From assembly GCA_036320915.1 (NCBI GenBank), contig JAXBDG010000016.1, forward strand, positions 682,001 through 746,000: a stretch of DNA of 64,000 bases, in the 5' to 3' direction. The DNA is from Linnemannia elongata (Eukaryota; Mortierellomycota; Mortierellomycetes; Mortierellales; Mortierellaceae). Shown piece after piece: positions 13,601 to 26,200 of the stretch. Position 1 is the stretch's first letter. Each line of letters starts with the position of its first letter. A program made the position numbers and the translations under genes. The notes under the pieces were generated by a model. That model saw only the letters and a list, made by a program, of their open reading frames with translations. It did no database searches and was not told the DNA's origin.

Positions 13601-16600
13601 CAGTTTGCTGAAATTGAGTAAGTCATCAACAATACGGATCAACATCTCACAGGAAGCTTTGGCCATGTCGACAAACTCGAATTGCTCCTGTGAGAGTCCG
13701 CTCGAGTCGCGGAGAAGCGACAACATGCCCAAAATACCAGAAAATGGTCTAATATTTGCATGTTGAATAGAGTTTGCCATCAGTATGTTGGGCTCAAAAG
13801 TCAATGCTACATTGATGACCAAATATACAATCTTTGCAGGATGGTTCAGCGAACACGCTCAAAAATGACTTACGTGCGGAGCTCGTGACTCATGTTGGCC
13901 AAGAAATTGGACTTGAGTTGAACGGCGCGGCGCTGGTCGTCAATGTCAATGGTCACGGTGAGCCACTGGATGATCTTGTTGTCCGACGGCGACTTGATCG
14001 GCAGCATCCTCACAATCGCCCATCGATATGACCCATCCTTCAGCCTGTAGCGGCTCTCCCTACAATAAGTAGAAGCAGCAATAGAGTTAAGGGTTGCGTT
14101 ATATACTCATAAAGATGCATTTTGTGAGCGAAGCAATTCATATAGCGTACCACTGACAAGGAACTCCAGCCCGAACGCGCTCACGCCAATGTTGGGCGTA
14201 TATCTCAACCTCGTCGACATGGGTCAGAATCTGCCATCCTGAATCCCGTATCTCATCGATCGTAAATCCAGTCATATCCTTCCAGCTCGAGTTGATGTAC
14301 TGGCAGTTCTCGGCTGTAGCGTCCCACAAGGCGATTCCACATGGCATGTTTTCCAGCAAGCCATTCAGTTTGGTCTCGGACTGAAGCACCGACTGGTACA
14401 GCATTGCATTGGTGATGGAGATTCCCAACTGTTGCACCAGAAGGTTCATGACCAACATACGCTTGTTTGCAAACGCACGCTGTGGGAACGCTTCCATATA
14501 GAGTACTCCGACCATGGCACCTTTGTGAACGATCGGCGCACAGAGTACCGTCTTGAGATCGGAGCGCTGCTTGAGGTACTCATCCGCACAGAACCTGGGG
14601 TCGTCCTGAGCGTTGGTAAGTAGACATGGGGTTCCAGTGTTGATGACATAGTTGATGACACCGTGGAAGAGCGAGCTGCACTGGCTAACCTCTATCGGCG
14701 GCTTCACGGCTTCACATCGTCCAAGATCGCCCTGAGACACCGCCAGGACCAGCTCTTGGTCCTTGGCAATAATCACACAGCAGCGATTGGCACCGACACT
14801 CTGGTTGAGAACCCCGAGGGACTTGACCAGAAGCAAGTCCAGGTCAATCTCACTGGCAATTACCTGCATCGCTTCGATCACGGACGAGAAGTCGAGAACG
14901 TCCAGATCGGCATTATCCATCTCTGGCGACTGAGGCGATGCAATCCAGCTGCTGTTGGTGAGCAGTCCTGAAGTCGAGCTTGTTGTTGAAGCGCCCGACT
15001 GCATGCTTGAACTAAGACATGACTCTGCCATAGCCGCGGCTGCCGCGGAAACGGCATCGCCTCCGTATCCACCAGGACTGTATATCGTCTTGGGGCTCCC
15101 AGCAAGCCAAGGTGAGGTGGTCGCATGGGAAGGTGCCCCAACAATGGTGCTGCTGACATTGGAAGTGCCAGTTGGTATGGCCCCAGCGGCACTGTTAGCT
15201 CGGGGACGACGGCCAGAAGGACTATCGCTGGGCCGATAGAAGAACCCACGTGGAGGTACTGCGTTTTCGATCTCGGGCGGCGTTCCGAAGATCTCAGGGT
15301 ACGTCTTGTAGAACCAAAGGACCTTGCCGCGAGCTCCCCAGATCTGGTATCCCTTGCACGAGTTGGCCAAAAGACATCTGGCGCTAGTAACGAGTCCATG
15401 GCGGACGTGGCATTTGGCGGCCAACTCGTACGCAATACATCGGTGAAGTGGAAAGTCACCTTCGATAGCGTAGGCGATCGACTTTTCGTACAGCAGCAGA
15501 ATCGACTTCAAGTCCCTCTTGGGCTCCTCTTCTTGATCAGCCATCTCCGCTTCAATCAGGTGGAACATCGAGGCATGGTTTGTCGGGAACTTGAGAGCGC
15601 CCTTCTCCATCCTATCCTTGACCGCGAGTAGCTGCCTGCGTCGTCGCTCCCTGACTTCTTCGGATTGTTCAACTCTCATCAGGTTGACGAGGGTTAGTCC
15701 AATGACCGTCAGTATCGAGTGGGAGATCCAGGTGCCTTCAAAATTCATCATCGACTTGGGGTCGTCGTGCCAGGACTTGGTAATATCGTCAATGAACTCG
15801 TAATGTCCAAAAACGAAGGCCGCCATGATCTTCAGCATAGTGTAGGTGCTGTTGTTGTGGACCAGGATGAGGGACTTGTCGACCTTACCGCGAACCTTGG
15901 ACTCTGCAAAATCGTTATCATCAAAGATGGTCTCGGGGTTCTCCGACTGAGTTTGACCCTTGAGACACTTGACCAACTGCAAAATGCCCTGCATCACCTC
16001 AACTCCATGCGACTTGGGGCCGAATTCGTTGTGCTTGTTGATGAGATCTGTTGTCGCCGTCATACAATCGCGCAGGTGAACACGGCCAAGGAGGACACGC
16101 ATGACCGAGATGTGTATGGTTCCAGCAGTGTGGAACAGTCGATCACAGGTCATATCCGAAGCCGTCAGTGTTTCCTCCAATGCGGGAATGGAGTTCGCGA
16201 TATGTTCGCCCCACTGCTGGACCGTCAAATGAAAGAGAAACTTGACATGGTGGTTATCCTTGCAGACTCGGTATGCCAACCTATCATTAACGAGGTATTT
16301 TGTTAATTATCGCTATAGGTATTAACGACAATTGGCAGCGAGTTTGACGGATGTCTTTGCTGGACTTACTTTCCGACTTCGTAAGCATTCTCGAGAACAC
16401 CATGCCAAGTAGAGTGGGTCAATGCAAAGGAGACCAATGCGCGCCCGGCGTCTTTGGAAAAGCCATATTCGCAGACCAGCTTGAGCGACTCTACCACGCC
16501 GACAGCAAGGAATGGCACATTACAGTAATAGAGACTCGAGCTAAGAAAATATCGAGGCAGGCGGTCAGTCAACTTCTCGCATAAGCAAAATGCTGTCGTA

Positions 16601-19600
16601 CTTGCGGATGACAATAAAAAATCGTGTGTACGACTTACTTTGCGACAGAGAGAACCTCCATCATCATGTTGATCCTTGGGTCCGTGCAAACTTTCGGGTT
16701 CTCCGCCTGCAGCTCCGCCATATGACTTAATAGCAAAAGATGGGTCTCATCATATAGCTTCCGGATCTCAGCTTGGGAGGGGTTGAACGAAATATTCTTA
16801 GACAGTCCCAGCTCCTGCAAACACTGGATCGCAATGCGTGTAGCCTCGTCCGGTCGACTGAAGGCCCATACCGAGATCTCGATTTGGTGCTGATACACTC
16901 GTGCGCGGTCAATTGGGTCCGAGATTTTGTCCAAGACGGTGTTGCAGATACTCATCGCCTCATCAAAGTTCTCCCGCCAGCGCTCCGCTTCAATGCACTG
17001 AATGTGAAGTTTCAACGCCTCAAGGTAGAGTGGCGTCTTGACCTGAGGGACTTCATGCACAGTATCTTTCGCCTCGTCAACATCCATTTCGCTCGATTCG
17101 AGACTCTCCTTAGCAGCTCCAGCAACATTCAAGTCCCAGCAGTTCTCAGGAAGCAGCGTCAGAGCAGCATACCAGTTCGCCATAGCCAGATCCTGCGCCC
17201 CACTCTTCTGAGACTTTTCGCCTGCAAGAGACAGTATCGCCCTCAAAGATTCGGTGTCCAGCTCCGGATATTCAGCCTCAGCACCCTCATCCACGACAGG
17301 AACCCAATACGGTACTTCCTTGGGCGCGTCAGGGTCAACAGGAGCCAGCTTCTTTTTGATGAGATCCAGTGATAGCAAAACGTGGTTCGCCGTCCGAAAC
17401 TCTTGACCAGGAACATTGAGCAGAATCTTGGCCATCTCGTAATGCAGACGCTCCTTTTCATCAGTACCCTCCAAGAGAGTAAGGGCAACCTTGCGCATGA
17501 TGTTGTGGTGGAATCGAACGTGATCCGGAACAGTGGTGTACGCAAGGATGCCCTCCCGCAATGCTGACTGTAATCCTGCCATGGCACTGCTGCCCTTGTT
17601 GGAATCGAGCTCAGCGGTCTCTGGAGCAGAGTTCAGTTCCTCATGAGGAGGGTGGGTCCCTTGGTCTCCTTTGACCGACCAAACGTACGCTGTTGACGCA
17701 AGGTGCTGGAGGTCGTGGATGCTGATGATAGAGCCGCAGACCGCTGCGCAAATGATGATCTTCTTGGTGTCGCAGTCCAAATTACGGAAACGTTGCTCCA
17801 GGAACGCGTATTCCTCGCCAGTTAACTTCCTGACTTCGTGCGCCAATGTCTCGGCACAGGATTCCCACTCCCAGGCCTTGGTGAGCGAGTTGAAATGGAT
17901 GGTCTCGTTCCTGTACAACTCCAAAGTGAGCTGACGAATCGTTAGCCAAGACTTGTGACAGAAAACCTTGGCGAGAGGAGCGACATCGGCCTTGGCGCGG
18001 TGAAGAAGGGTCGCCAAAAACTCCTGGATGTTGTCGGTCGACGGGTTCTGCAACTTGATAAACCGAACTCCTCCGCCTCCGCGAACCACCAGCGGAAGGC
18101 CGGTAGCTCGGATCGCAGTCGTCTTGGTCATGGGTGCCGGGGCTGACATGGACGTGTTCAAACTCGAGATCTCGTCCACCAAAGGATCGTGATGAATGCT
18201 TCCGAGTGTGCCATAGCTCCCCGTAGGATTGTTTCCGATTGGATTGCTTCCTCCCAGAATCTGCTTGACTTTGATGAGACAGTCGATGGTATCCCGGTGA
18301 GTCATAATGAGGACGATTGGAAGTCGTTTGTTGACGTTAACTAGAGTTGCCAGTAATGCGATCGAGTTTTCGTCCGCGTAGTGGATATCGTCGATGAGCC
18401 AAGTCATGAAAAAGTGTGTCGAGATGACTCGAATAAGCTTAAGGATGAGGGCGTGAAATCGAGCAACAGAATGGGTGAGCGGGACGTCTTTGCTTTCTGG
18501 CATAACGGAGCCATTGAAAAAGTACTTGAGTTCTGGGATGAGGTCGCAGACGATCCCAATTCCTGAATTAGGCTCAAATGCTGTCCGAATAGCGACAACT
18601 AGCGAGGCGAGGGCGTCGGTGTGCTGAGTCAGTAATTGCTGCAGGACATTCTGTATGCATGATAAAATGGCTGAGTAGGGTTCTGACTCATCCGCTTCAA
18701 AACTCCCTCCTGCAAACAATCCCGAACTGCGTGCCACCGGTGCCATTCCTCTGATCAACATCGACCTAAAGCAAGACCAGAGAAAAATTGTACGTTAGCT
18801 GATGCGCAAGTACTCCAATGGATTCTTTGATGACTGAGTGCCGACGTGACTCTTACTTTCCGACGCCTGATGGACCGCTGACGAAAATGGCTCTGACTAC
18901 AGGATCGGTGGTCTCTAATCCGCGGTGGACAGCCTTTCCACCATCAAACGACTTTGGTGTCCTGAGCAGTGTTTTTGAGGACAGCGAGATCTTTGCATTA
19001 GCTTGGTTCTGCAGCGACACAATCTCGTCCTGAAAGACATAATGGTCGTCATCCATCGTCATCATTTTTGGTGTAGGAGCATCGTCCTCGTTCGAGCTGC
19101 TGTCTGAGGCGTCGTTATTATGCTGGTAAGCTGCCGCTGCTTGCGAAATAGCTGCCGAGATCATCTGCTGCTCAATGTGTCTTCCAAAGACTGTGTTCGG
19201 AAGCACGAACTGGTAAGACACATCATGCTTCCCGAGAGGGAATTGCTCGATCTATCCACATAAGCGAGTTAATGGTCAGCCTCCTGTCAAGATTTCAATT
19301 TGTCCATGTCACATCGCCAACTGAAGAGCACCGGTCTTCCTTACAGTTCCAGTCCTGTGCAATTCGTTAAGACAGCGGAGAATATCCTGCTTGAAGCCAA
19401 AAGCGTTTTGATACCGCTGGCTCGGTTGCTATGTTAAGCGCACATAATGAGATGTCAGTTCCTAGTCTTCAACATTAGAGAAAGCATTCATGTATTAGTA
19501 ACATGAGAAAAAGTGGTTACCTTCTTGGTCATCTTGCGGAGGATGTCGTCAATTACTGGCGGCATATCAGGCCGGAAGTTCCGTAGTGGTGGCAGCTCTC

Positions 19601-21575
19601 TTGAAAGGACGCCTACAATTTTGAGTTCATCCAAGTGAAATGCAACTCCTGGTCAGTGCGTGCATAAAGAAGATGAACAAAGCGTTCCGCCACCAATACC
19701 CATGCAATAATTACCTTGCAAAATTTGAACACTGTCTGTGCCACGGTTTGGGAACTGCATAGTCAACAGTGTGAACAGCGTGGCGCCGAGTCCGTAGATG
19801 TCCGTTCGGTGATCCATCCATGTCTCTGCTCGCCCTGTCTGCTCCGGTGCAAGAAACTGCAGGTGGTACTCCAGGTATCCGGGTATGTGCCACTCAAAGA
19901 TGTTGTTCGGCGCCCTTGCACGCTCATGGCTCAAAATCTTGGAATGCGTGAAGTCGAAAAGTCGCAGTTTGGTATCGTTCACGTCCCACTTGGGCAGCTG
20001 TGAGAATGCGCCGAAATATCCCGATCCACTGTGTGTCGTCGAAGGGTTGCCCGCCGCTCCTTGGTCGCTGTACGGATGTACTCGATCAGAGTCAAAGGAG
20101 TCCGCATCATGATACAACGACGACGGGTTCCGTCGAGCACTCCGCTGCACAGTCTCTTCGCCCTGGGAAGATTGTTGTGCGCCGTATGACTCGGGAAGTG
20201 ACCAGTGGAACGCGGTCGGCGATAATGCCAGATGTGCAATGTTGGACTTTTGTAAAGCCTCCAAAACACAGGCCGCCTTCAGGCAAAACACCAGAAACGT
20301 GTAGACGTCTGGAAAAGGCGATCCACCCATCCTATCCTCATGCAGCTCCGGGTTCTGACGGCCATCCGTCTCGTCGAGTCCTGTGAACCGGAGATGGTGC
20401 TGTGATAAGAGGTTTGGTCCGAGACGGCGCATAATAAGAATAGACATCTTGGTCCGATCCAGATCAACAAAGTCGACCACGATCCTATTAAAGTACTTCT
20501 CGCCCTCTACCAGCCCGGACTCGTACTCAGTTGGGCAATCGCCTGGAGTAGTTTGATTACTGCTCCCACTCCCGCTCGTACCACCATCGCTTCCTGGCGC
20601 TGTCGTTTGTGGATTTGGTTGACTCGGATTGTTGTGGGGGTTATATCGTCCGTCCTTGATCTGAAATCGTTTCAAGATCCTGTGCTCGTGCTGCAGTAGC
20701 GTCAATGACTGGTGTAACTTGCCGGTAACTAGCAACCCGTCCGATATCCGCCTGCCGAGCATCAGTCCCATGTTGCCTGCCTGGGACCCTCCTCGAAATT
20801 CGTATCCGGCAACCCGTGGGGGAAGAAACGCAGAACTGTTGGTGTGTGATGGTGGTTTGTATGGGTTGTCGTGACCCGGCCCTTCTCGATGGTGAGGATG
20901 TGGTGCTGGTGGTGGGTGGAGGTGAAAAGAGGCAGCACTTGGGAAGGTGGCGGAGGATCTGCTGAGAGTCCCTCTTTGGTGGGCTGAGCTTGCTGTGATG
21001 TAATCATGCTCGGTACGCATCCCAGGCGGTAGTAGCGCTGTACTTGTTGAAATAGATCCGAGAGGGTGTGTTGATGAGCGAGAGGAGTTGTCGGCTATGA
21101 TATTAGGGACAAAGGAGGGTTGGAAGAGAAGGGAGGGACGATGGTTCCACTGGGAGGCCACATCGTCTGTACTGCTGCTGCTATCCAATTCCCGAGGAGG
21201 TGGTGGCACAGGGTCGTGCATATCTGCTTCACGTGTGATGCTGTCTGTCAGTGAGCTCGACGAACCGGTCGCCTTCATACGAGGTCGCTGCATGGTTGGT
21301 ATTGCTGGTGGTGGTGGTACTGGGAGTGGTATGGGCAGTTGACTCTTGGGTAGAGGTGGGACTGTTGAGGCTCCTGCAGTTGCTGCTGCTGTGAAGAGAG
21401 GGAAGGAGGTGTCGTGGCCAGCAAGTGGTGCATGGTGAACGTTTGGGTAAGGAGGTGGTGCCTGTTTGAGGATGGAAGCGAGGGTGACCTGGCCGAGTCT
21501 GGAAGAGTAGGTTTCGGTGGGGGATGGGTCCGGCGAGGGTGCGGATGGGGTGGAGGGGCTGTTAGCTGGCAGCAT
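10677..21575 (-). CDS. Giant hybrid histidine kinase, copy 2 (complete paralog of the left-hand gene)
   Basis: Exons on the minus strand: 21575-19715, 19612-19521, 19428-19345, 19251-18857, 18765-16639, 16540-16370, 16280-14151, 14059-13874, 13748-13543, 13439-11360, 11267-11156, 11048-10902, 10793-10677. They sum to 9,708 nt (3,235 residues) with all phases closing. Domains: Pro/Ser-rich N-terminus (1-260); Ser/Thr kinase-like lobe (~270-620) with HLALSPTAF where HRDLKPxN is expected (~446) and DFT for DFG (~540); AAA ATPase with Walker A GPSGVGKS (~804) and Walker B WLIDDIHYAD; GAF (~2050); PAS (~2217); HisKA MSHELRT (~2345); HATPase (~2430-2580); linker with a receiver-like relic; C-terminal REC with AEDD, HMPIMDG and TKP (~3100-3235). 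Introns match those of the neighbouring paralog. The start is uncertain: 21575 is the first ATG after homopolymer-rich, UTR-like sequence, but its context is weak, and the open frame continues upstream through CAG sites that could be splice acceptors. Confidence 0.92.
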
Positions 21576-22441
21576 CAAACGGTGTGAGAGAGAGTATACT
21601 TTGGATGGTGGTGTGTAGCGTCGCTTGTTCTGACAGAGTGTGGGGGTTCCGTTAGTTTGGGTGTGCTGACTGGCTGTGAAGAAGTGATAGAGAGTTCGTT
21701 GTGCTAAACACCAAAATAGTAAGTGTGCTGCGATTGGAGAGTTTTCCCTTTGCTGAGTTAGGTTGAAAGTGTGTGTGTGTGAGTGAAGTTGATGAAGAAG
21801 GATGAGGAGGGAAGCGCAGTGAGTGGGTGAGAAGAGGAGGGAAGGGAATGAATGCAACCAAGAAAAAAAAAAAAAAAAAAAAAGAAAAAAGAAAAAAAAA
21901 AAGAAAAAAAAAAAAAAAGCAGTAGCCAAGACGACTGACAGGGTGAGAGACAGTGAGGCAGACAACACAGACAACACACTTGGAAACACAAACGCGTAAG
22001 GACGACAAAAAAAGTCAGAAAGGGTCAAAGGGAGGGACTGGAGCAGAGGGAGATAGGCGGCTTTCAATTGGCCAACACTCTCCATTGGATGCTTGATTTG
22101 TATCCTTGCTGGCTGGGTCCGTTTCAACTCCCAAAGGAAGGAAGAAAAAAAAAAAAAAAAAAAAAAAAAAAACAAGGGCCCACATGCAAATCAAGCAAAC
22201 AAATAAATCTCTCTGTTACCCTTTGTTATGCAGCAAGCACTGCGAGAGCAAAATCTACTGATGGCGCACAAACCGAACTAAGCAACGACACACAAACACA
22301 CGCATGCATAGAGAGACAGAGGCCTTTGATGTGGATGAAAAAATGACAATGGGATCTCTAATGGTAAATATGTTCTACTCCTCCTCCTCCTACTACTACT
22401 ACAATAACTACAACGTGCTAGTAAGACACAACCACGCTCGT
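21576..22441. other. Leader/promoter region of kinase copy 2; purine tracts
   Basis: This lies between the start of kinase copy 2 and the 3' end of the ribosomal protein gene. It holds A-rich runs at about 21862-21918 (A-runs broken by single G) and a 28-nt A run at 22145-22172. On the minus strand these read as poly-T in the probable 5' untranslated leader. The frame of kinase copy 2 stays open through it and encodes runs of Phe, which I take as fortuitous. A short CTCC/TACTAC-type repeat sits at 22378-22410. Confidence 0.5.
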
Positions 22442-23238
22442 CTATGCCTCGGGGGCAGCATCGCCAGACTTGGCATGGGCATCCAAGTTCATCACCAACA
22501 GGGTAGGGTTCATGCCCAAGAGCTGAACAAGGCGTCCACCACCAGCCTGGCTCAAAAGACCAACAACCTGCGACCGGAGAGTCTGGATACCAGGCATCTC
22601 GACCATCTTGGCCATATCGTCCACGCTGACCAAAGCATCGTCAACCTTGCCTCCGAGCAAGATCATCTTGCGGTTCTTCTCCACAATCTTGCGGATTCCT
22701 GCCAAACCCTTGGGCACCTTGGCCGACGACTGTGCCTCCTCGTCCTCTGGGCTGACGTTGCAGCTGATCACGCAGGTAGGTCCGTTGATCAAAGGCTCCA
22801 AGTTGGCGTAGCGTGTTTCCCTAAGAGCAGCAGCAAAGATACCGAGGCGAATGACTTTCATGTCAGCACCGGCAGCAGCGAGCTCTGTGCGGAGCTGAAT
22901 CAGCTCGGGGACGGACATGTTGTTGTGTTGGCAGATCAACATGATGCGGTTGTTGTTGAGGATGCTGGAGTATGTGTGGTGCAAAAAGGTCTTTTGTGGG
23001 CGGAACTCCTTGCCGTAGTTGGTGAGCTTCTTTCCTGAATCAACCGCCGCCGCCTTGTGTGATGGTCCCTTTGCCGAGATATGTGATGTTGAGGCATCTA
23101 TTTAAATTGAGAAGTTGATGGGGTGTGAGCCGTGTTTCTTCTTTTGTGAGACTTCCCGAAGATTGTACTGTGAGTGCCAATTGCAAGTTGTTAGCTAGCC
23201 TTACATTGACGGATAGTAGAAACGGTCAATGGCCGCAT
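22442..23238 (-). CDS. MRPL11: Mitochondrial ribosomal protein uL10m (bacterial L10 type)
   Basis: A component of the large mitochondrial ribosomal subunit, in the stalk base that carries the L7/L12 proteins. Two exons, 23238-23205 and 23097-22442 (intron 107 nt, GTAAGG...TAG), give 229 residues. The first exon encodes MRPLTVSTIRQ and continues into an Arg/Ser/Ala-rich stretch typical of a mitochondrial presequence. The L10 core follows, with helix-rich KKLTNYGKEF and NNRIMLICQHNN, then the two-domain alpha/beta fold ending near LLSQAGGGRLVQLLG. The name follows yeast Mrpl11; in animals it is MRPL10. The short first exon was inferred from phase (Tyr codon split across the intron) and presequence character. 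The gene diverges from the RNA polymerase I subunit gene 635 bp away. Confidence 0.8.
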
Positions 23239-23873
23239 GGAACGGGCAGCGATTCCTATTGATTTACAAGTGTAAGAGATCGTAAGACAGTTTGTCCTTG
23301 ATAGATCGAATTTTGTCTGTCCTGAATACGCCTTTGCATGGTACTCGTAGAGCTGCAAAATAACGACGAGGTGTATCCTTCGTGTGAGATGTCTGTGATC
23401 TATGGCTTATGGTTCGTATCTCCTTCTGCGTCGTCTGTGCCTAAGGTGTTGGTTCCTGAAAGTCGCTCCTGATCGCGCGAACATAGTACGCCAAAGTACT
23501 CTTGAAATCTCGCCATAAGGAATCCGGTACTGTTTTGTCGAAATTGTCTACAGGTTGATGTGTTCCTTGTAAAGGAATTAAAAACCCGTGCTGGCCTCCA
23601 AAGGTTAATATACCTCTGACAGATGACAACATGGTGATGAAGGTTGTGAGGTTGGTTGGCTTGCTGAGGAGATGCTAGAGGATGCAAGGGTGACCTTCCC
23701 CAGTCCCTGACCCTTTTGAGCTCGGGAAGCGGATATTGTTGTCTCGGTGGCTTGAACTTAACTGAGTGGGATCATTTTACCAGTCACGCAGAAAAACATA
23801 TTGTTTCTTTTTTTTCTTGACCAACCTTTATTCCATTCACCTCACTAACACATCACGTTCACACCCAAACACC
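23239..23873. promoter_or_regulatory. Divergent promoter between uL10m and RPA34-like genes
   Basis: A 635 bp region that must contain the promoters of two ribosome-related genes transcribed away from each other. A T-rich stretch (TTTCTTTTTTTTCTTG) lies about 55-70 bp before the plus-strand start. A 63-codon ORF sits inside on the minus strand (listed separately). No motif could be assigned with certainty. Confidence 0.4.
23441..23632 (-). CDS. Candidate small protein, 63 codons
   Basis: A small open frame starting MLSSVRGILTFGGQHG and ending with a stop after QEPTP. It looks more protein-like than its overlapping frames: a short hydrophobic/basic start, then a soluble segment with DNFDKTVPDSLWRDF. 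The N-terminus could be a mitochondrial presequence. Codon choice is more A/T-rich than in neighbouring genes, which argues against it. It lies in the divergent promoter of two other genes and overlaps a 95-codon frame that looks less natural. I recognise no family. It may be one exon of a longer gene or chance. Confidence 0.25.
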   Translation of the reverse strand: MLSSVRGILTFGGQHGFLIPLQGTHQPVDNFDKTVPDSLWRDFKSTLAYYVRAIRSDFQEPTP

Positions 23874-24969
23874 ATGGCGCCCAAGTCCCGCGAGAACGTC
23901 ACCAGCGATATCGAGTCCAGCGACGACGAAGGCATCAAGAGCCTGTACGTTACCGGAAAACAAACATACCGAAACAATCAAATAATTATCCTGCGCACAA
24001 GGACCTTGTAACAAAATGCGTGCTGGGAAACAAAAACAAGTACAGGCAAAAAGAACTAACTCGACACAACAAACCTTCCAATTGGCCATCGATAGTGACT
24101 ACAAGCCTCCTCGGGATTTCTCATTGCACACGGCCAAGAAGCACACACACTCAGTATTCGACGTGGATGAAGCATCCAAGCACGAGCTCTGGCTGATCAG
24201 AGTCCCCGAGGGCGTCTCAAACGAGGATCTTGAAACCATGTCTATCACCCTCCCTCCTTCAACCAAACCAACAACATCAAAGGAAACCACCACAATCGGC
24301 TCATTGAAGAAGAAGGAAATCTCGGCATACTCCTCTGCCACTACCACCATCAAATACCACCTCCAGACCGTTTCGCCCGAGTCTGGAATCGCCGGAGAGA
24401 TGCTTTCACTGCAGCCCTTGATCCCCGCCGCTAACAAGGGAGGTCGTCTTCTCCAAGCACCCAATGGAGTACACCAACACCTCGCCCTCGTTGCTTCTAC
24501 CTCTATCCCTTCAGGACAGACCTTGGGAGAGGAGATCCTGTCTCGCCCTATCCCCAAACGCGAACAACCCGAGGGTTTGAAGCAGAGATTTCAGTTTGCA
24601 GGAACCGATTCTCCCGTCCCTGGAGCAAAATTGTCAGGATCGGGCAAGAAGTTTGCAGCTGAATGGTTGAAGACCTTGGAGAAGAGAGAACGTGAGGCAG
24701 AGGAAGAGGCTGAGAAGAAGCGTCAGAAGGAGTTGGAGGCCGCCATGGAGGATGAGGAAGAACTGGAGGAGATTGCTGCAGCTGAGGAGGCAGTGGAGGA
24801 ACAGGAGCAGGAGGAGGAGGAGGAGGAGGAGGAGTCACAGCCATCACCAGCCAAGAAGCGTAAGGGCGAGGATATGGAGGTTGATGGAACAGAGGAGAAG
24901 AAGGTTAAGAAGGAGAAGAAGGAGAAGAAGGACAAGAAAGAAAAGAAGGAGAAGAAAAACAAGGATTAA
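23874..24969 (+). CDS. RPA34: RNA polymerase I subunit RPA34-like protein
   Basis: Likely the fungal counterpart of yeast Rpa34 (human PAF49), which pairs with Rpa49 in a TFIIF-like subcomplex of RNA polymerase I in the nucleolus. Exons 23874-23944 and 24046-24969 (intron 101 nt, GTACGT...TACAG) give 331 residues. The exon 1 frame reads MAPKSRENVTSDIESSDDEG, an acidic start. The core has YKPPRDFSLH and ELWLIRVPEG, matching the short conserved N-terminal block of the family as I remember it. A beta-rich dimerisation-like region follows. The C-terminal third is Glu-rich, then Lys-rich with a repetitive KKEKKEKKDKKEKK-type tail, as in yeast Rpa34. Sequence conservation in this family is low, so the assignment rests on the block, the tail and the length. 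Confidence 0.68.
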
Positions 24970-26200
24970 TTTGCACTACCTACAACTACCACCACTTTTT
25001 GCATTTTCAAAACAATACATATCATTTTTCAAAAGGATTACAATGGGATTATTTTATCACCTTCGCAACGCTGCGGGTGTGAACCTCACATTCCGGCACT
25101 AACCCATCACCGGCTGCCATGTGTTCGCAGGCCAGTAGAACTTGCCCGTCCAGAGATCCTCCTCCTTATCAGCTTATAATCGACTCCGGGCGTCTGCGGA
25201 TCAGCAGTCCAACGATCCGTCCTCCTCAGAACCTCCTTTCCATCCACCGACCAATGAACCTCGGCAGTCATTCAACAGAGTATGTATGTCACCCTCTGGA
25301 CGCATCCAACGCAAATGGAACCTTGACGGCCTGTCCTCTTTATCCAGTCTTTTCTCCCTTTTTTCTTTTTGTCACCCGGTCCCTTCCCCCTTTCACCGCA
25401 ACCACGCTCTGCTAGCAAAACTCGCCATAAGCTCGCTTTTAGCACTGTACAAGATATTCCCTTAATGCCAATAATGAACGTTGGACCAATTGTCGTCTCT
25501 TGCCACCCTTGCATAATCCAGGTTTGTCATGGAGACTATTCTCATTTCCTTATGCACTATAAACCAACTCGAGCGAGTCTAATAATGCAGAGCCCTTGAT
25601 CTTGCAGCCTTCTACAACAACAACAGCCAACAGCGAGCACAAAGCCGAGCGAGCAGGAGGCAAGTGCAAAATTGGGACAATAATGATACAAGTAGGAAGA
25701 CTAAGATAGGGAGGAATAATATCGAATGACGAACCAGAAAGCAATAGTAAATCAAATATGTTGCACTCTCGGTCGCCTTCCTCGAAACGCCCATCGACGC
25801 GTATTGGGCTAGTTAAAATTTAGTGTCACTGAGTTCATGTATCTTGCACTAAAAAAACCATACCCTGGTGCAGGAGTATTAACGTGCTTCCCTTTTGATA
25901 AACAGTCCATTTCTATGTATGAAAAGGTTTATTGACTTTCCCATGTGAAAAAAGAGGTGAAGAAAAAGAAAGGATGTGAAAGCTATGTGCTAGAAAACAT
26001 GCATCGTAAGAAAAACATGTATACGAAAGTTTTAAGCAAAAGATATGCTAGGATGTATCAAAAATGATGATGTGTGTTTTCTCGTATGAGCTGGGATCTT
26101 ACTCATACTGCTCAAAGTATTGATCATCCTGTGGACGCCCCTCAGCAAAGAAACGGCAAAAAAAAAAAAAAAAAAAAAAGCCAAAAACACCTTTGTCGCT
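24970..26200. other. Intergenic region without a recognised gene
   Basis: About 1.2 kb between the 3' ends of the RPA34-like gene (plus) and the small orphan gene (minus). Frames of up to 107 codons occur around 25119-25465 but are Ser/Pro/Leu-rich and overlap one another without a convincing domain. A 22-nt A run lies at 26158-26179. No RNA gene or repeat pair was seen. Confidence 0.5.

Noticed and set aside
21576..22175. 200-residue N-terminal extension of kinase copy 2 in the open frame
   Set aside because: It begins inside a homopolymer tract and encodes runs of Phe and Ser/His/Leu from pyrimidine-rich DNA, so it looks like 5' untranslated sequence. A spliced upstream start remains possible.
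25119..25465. Two overlapping ~100-codon frames downstream of the RPA34-like gene
   Set aside because: Ser/Pro/Leu-rich, mutually overlapping, no start context or domain.
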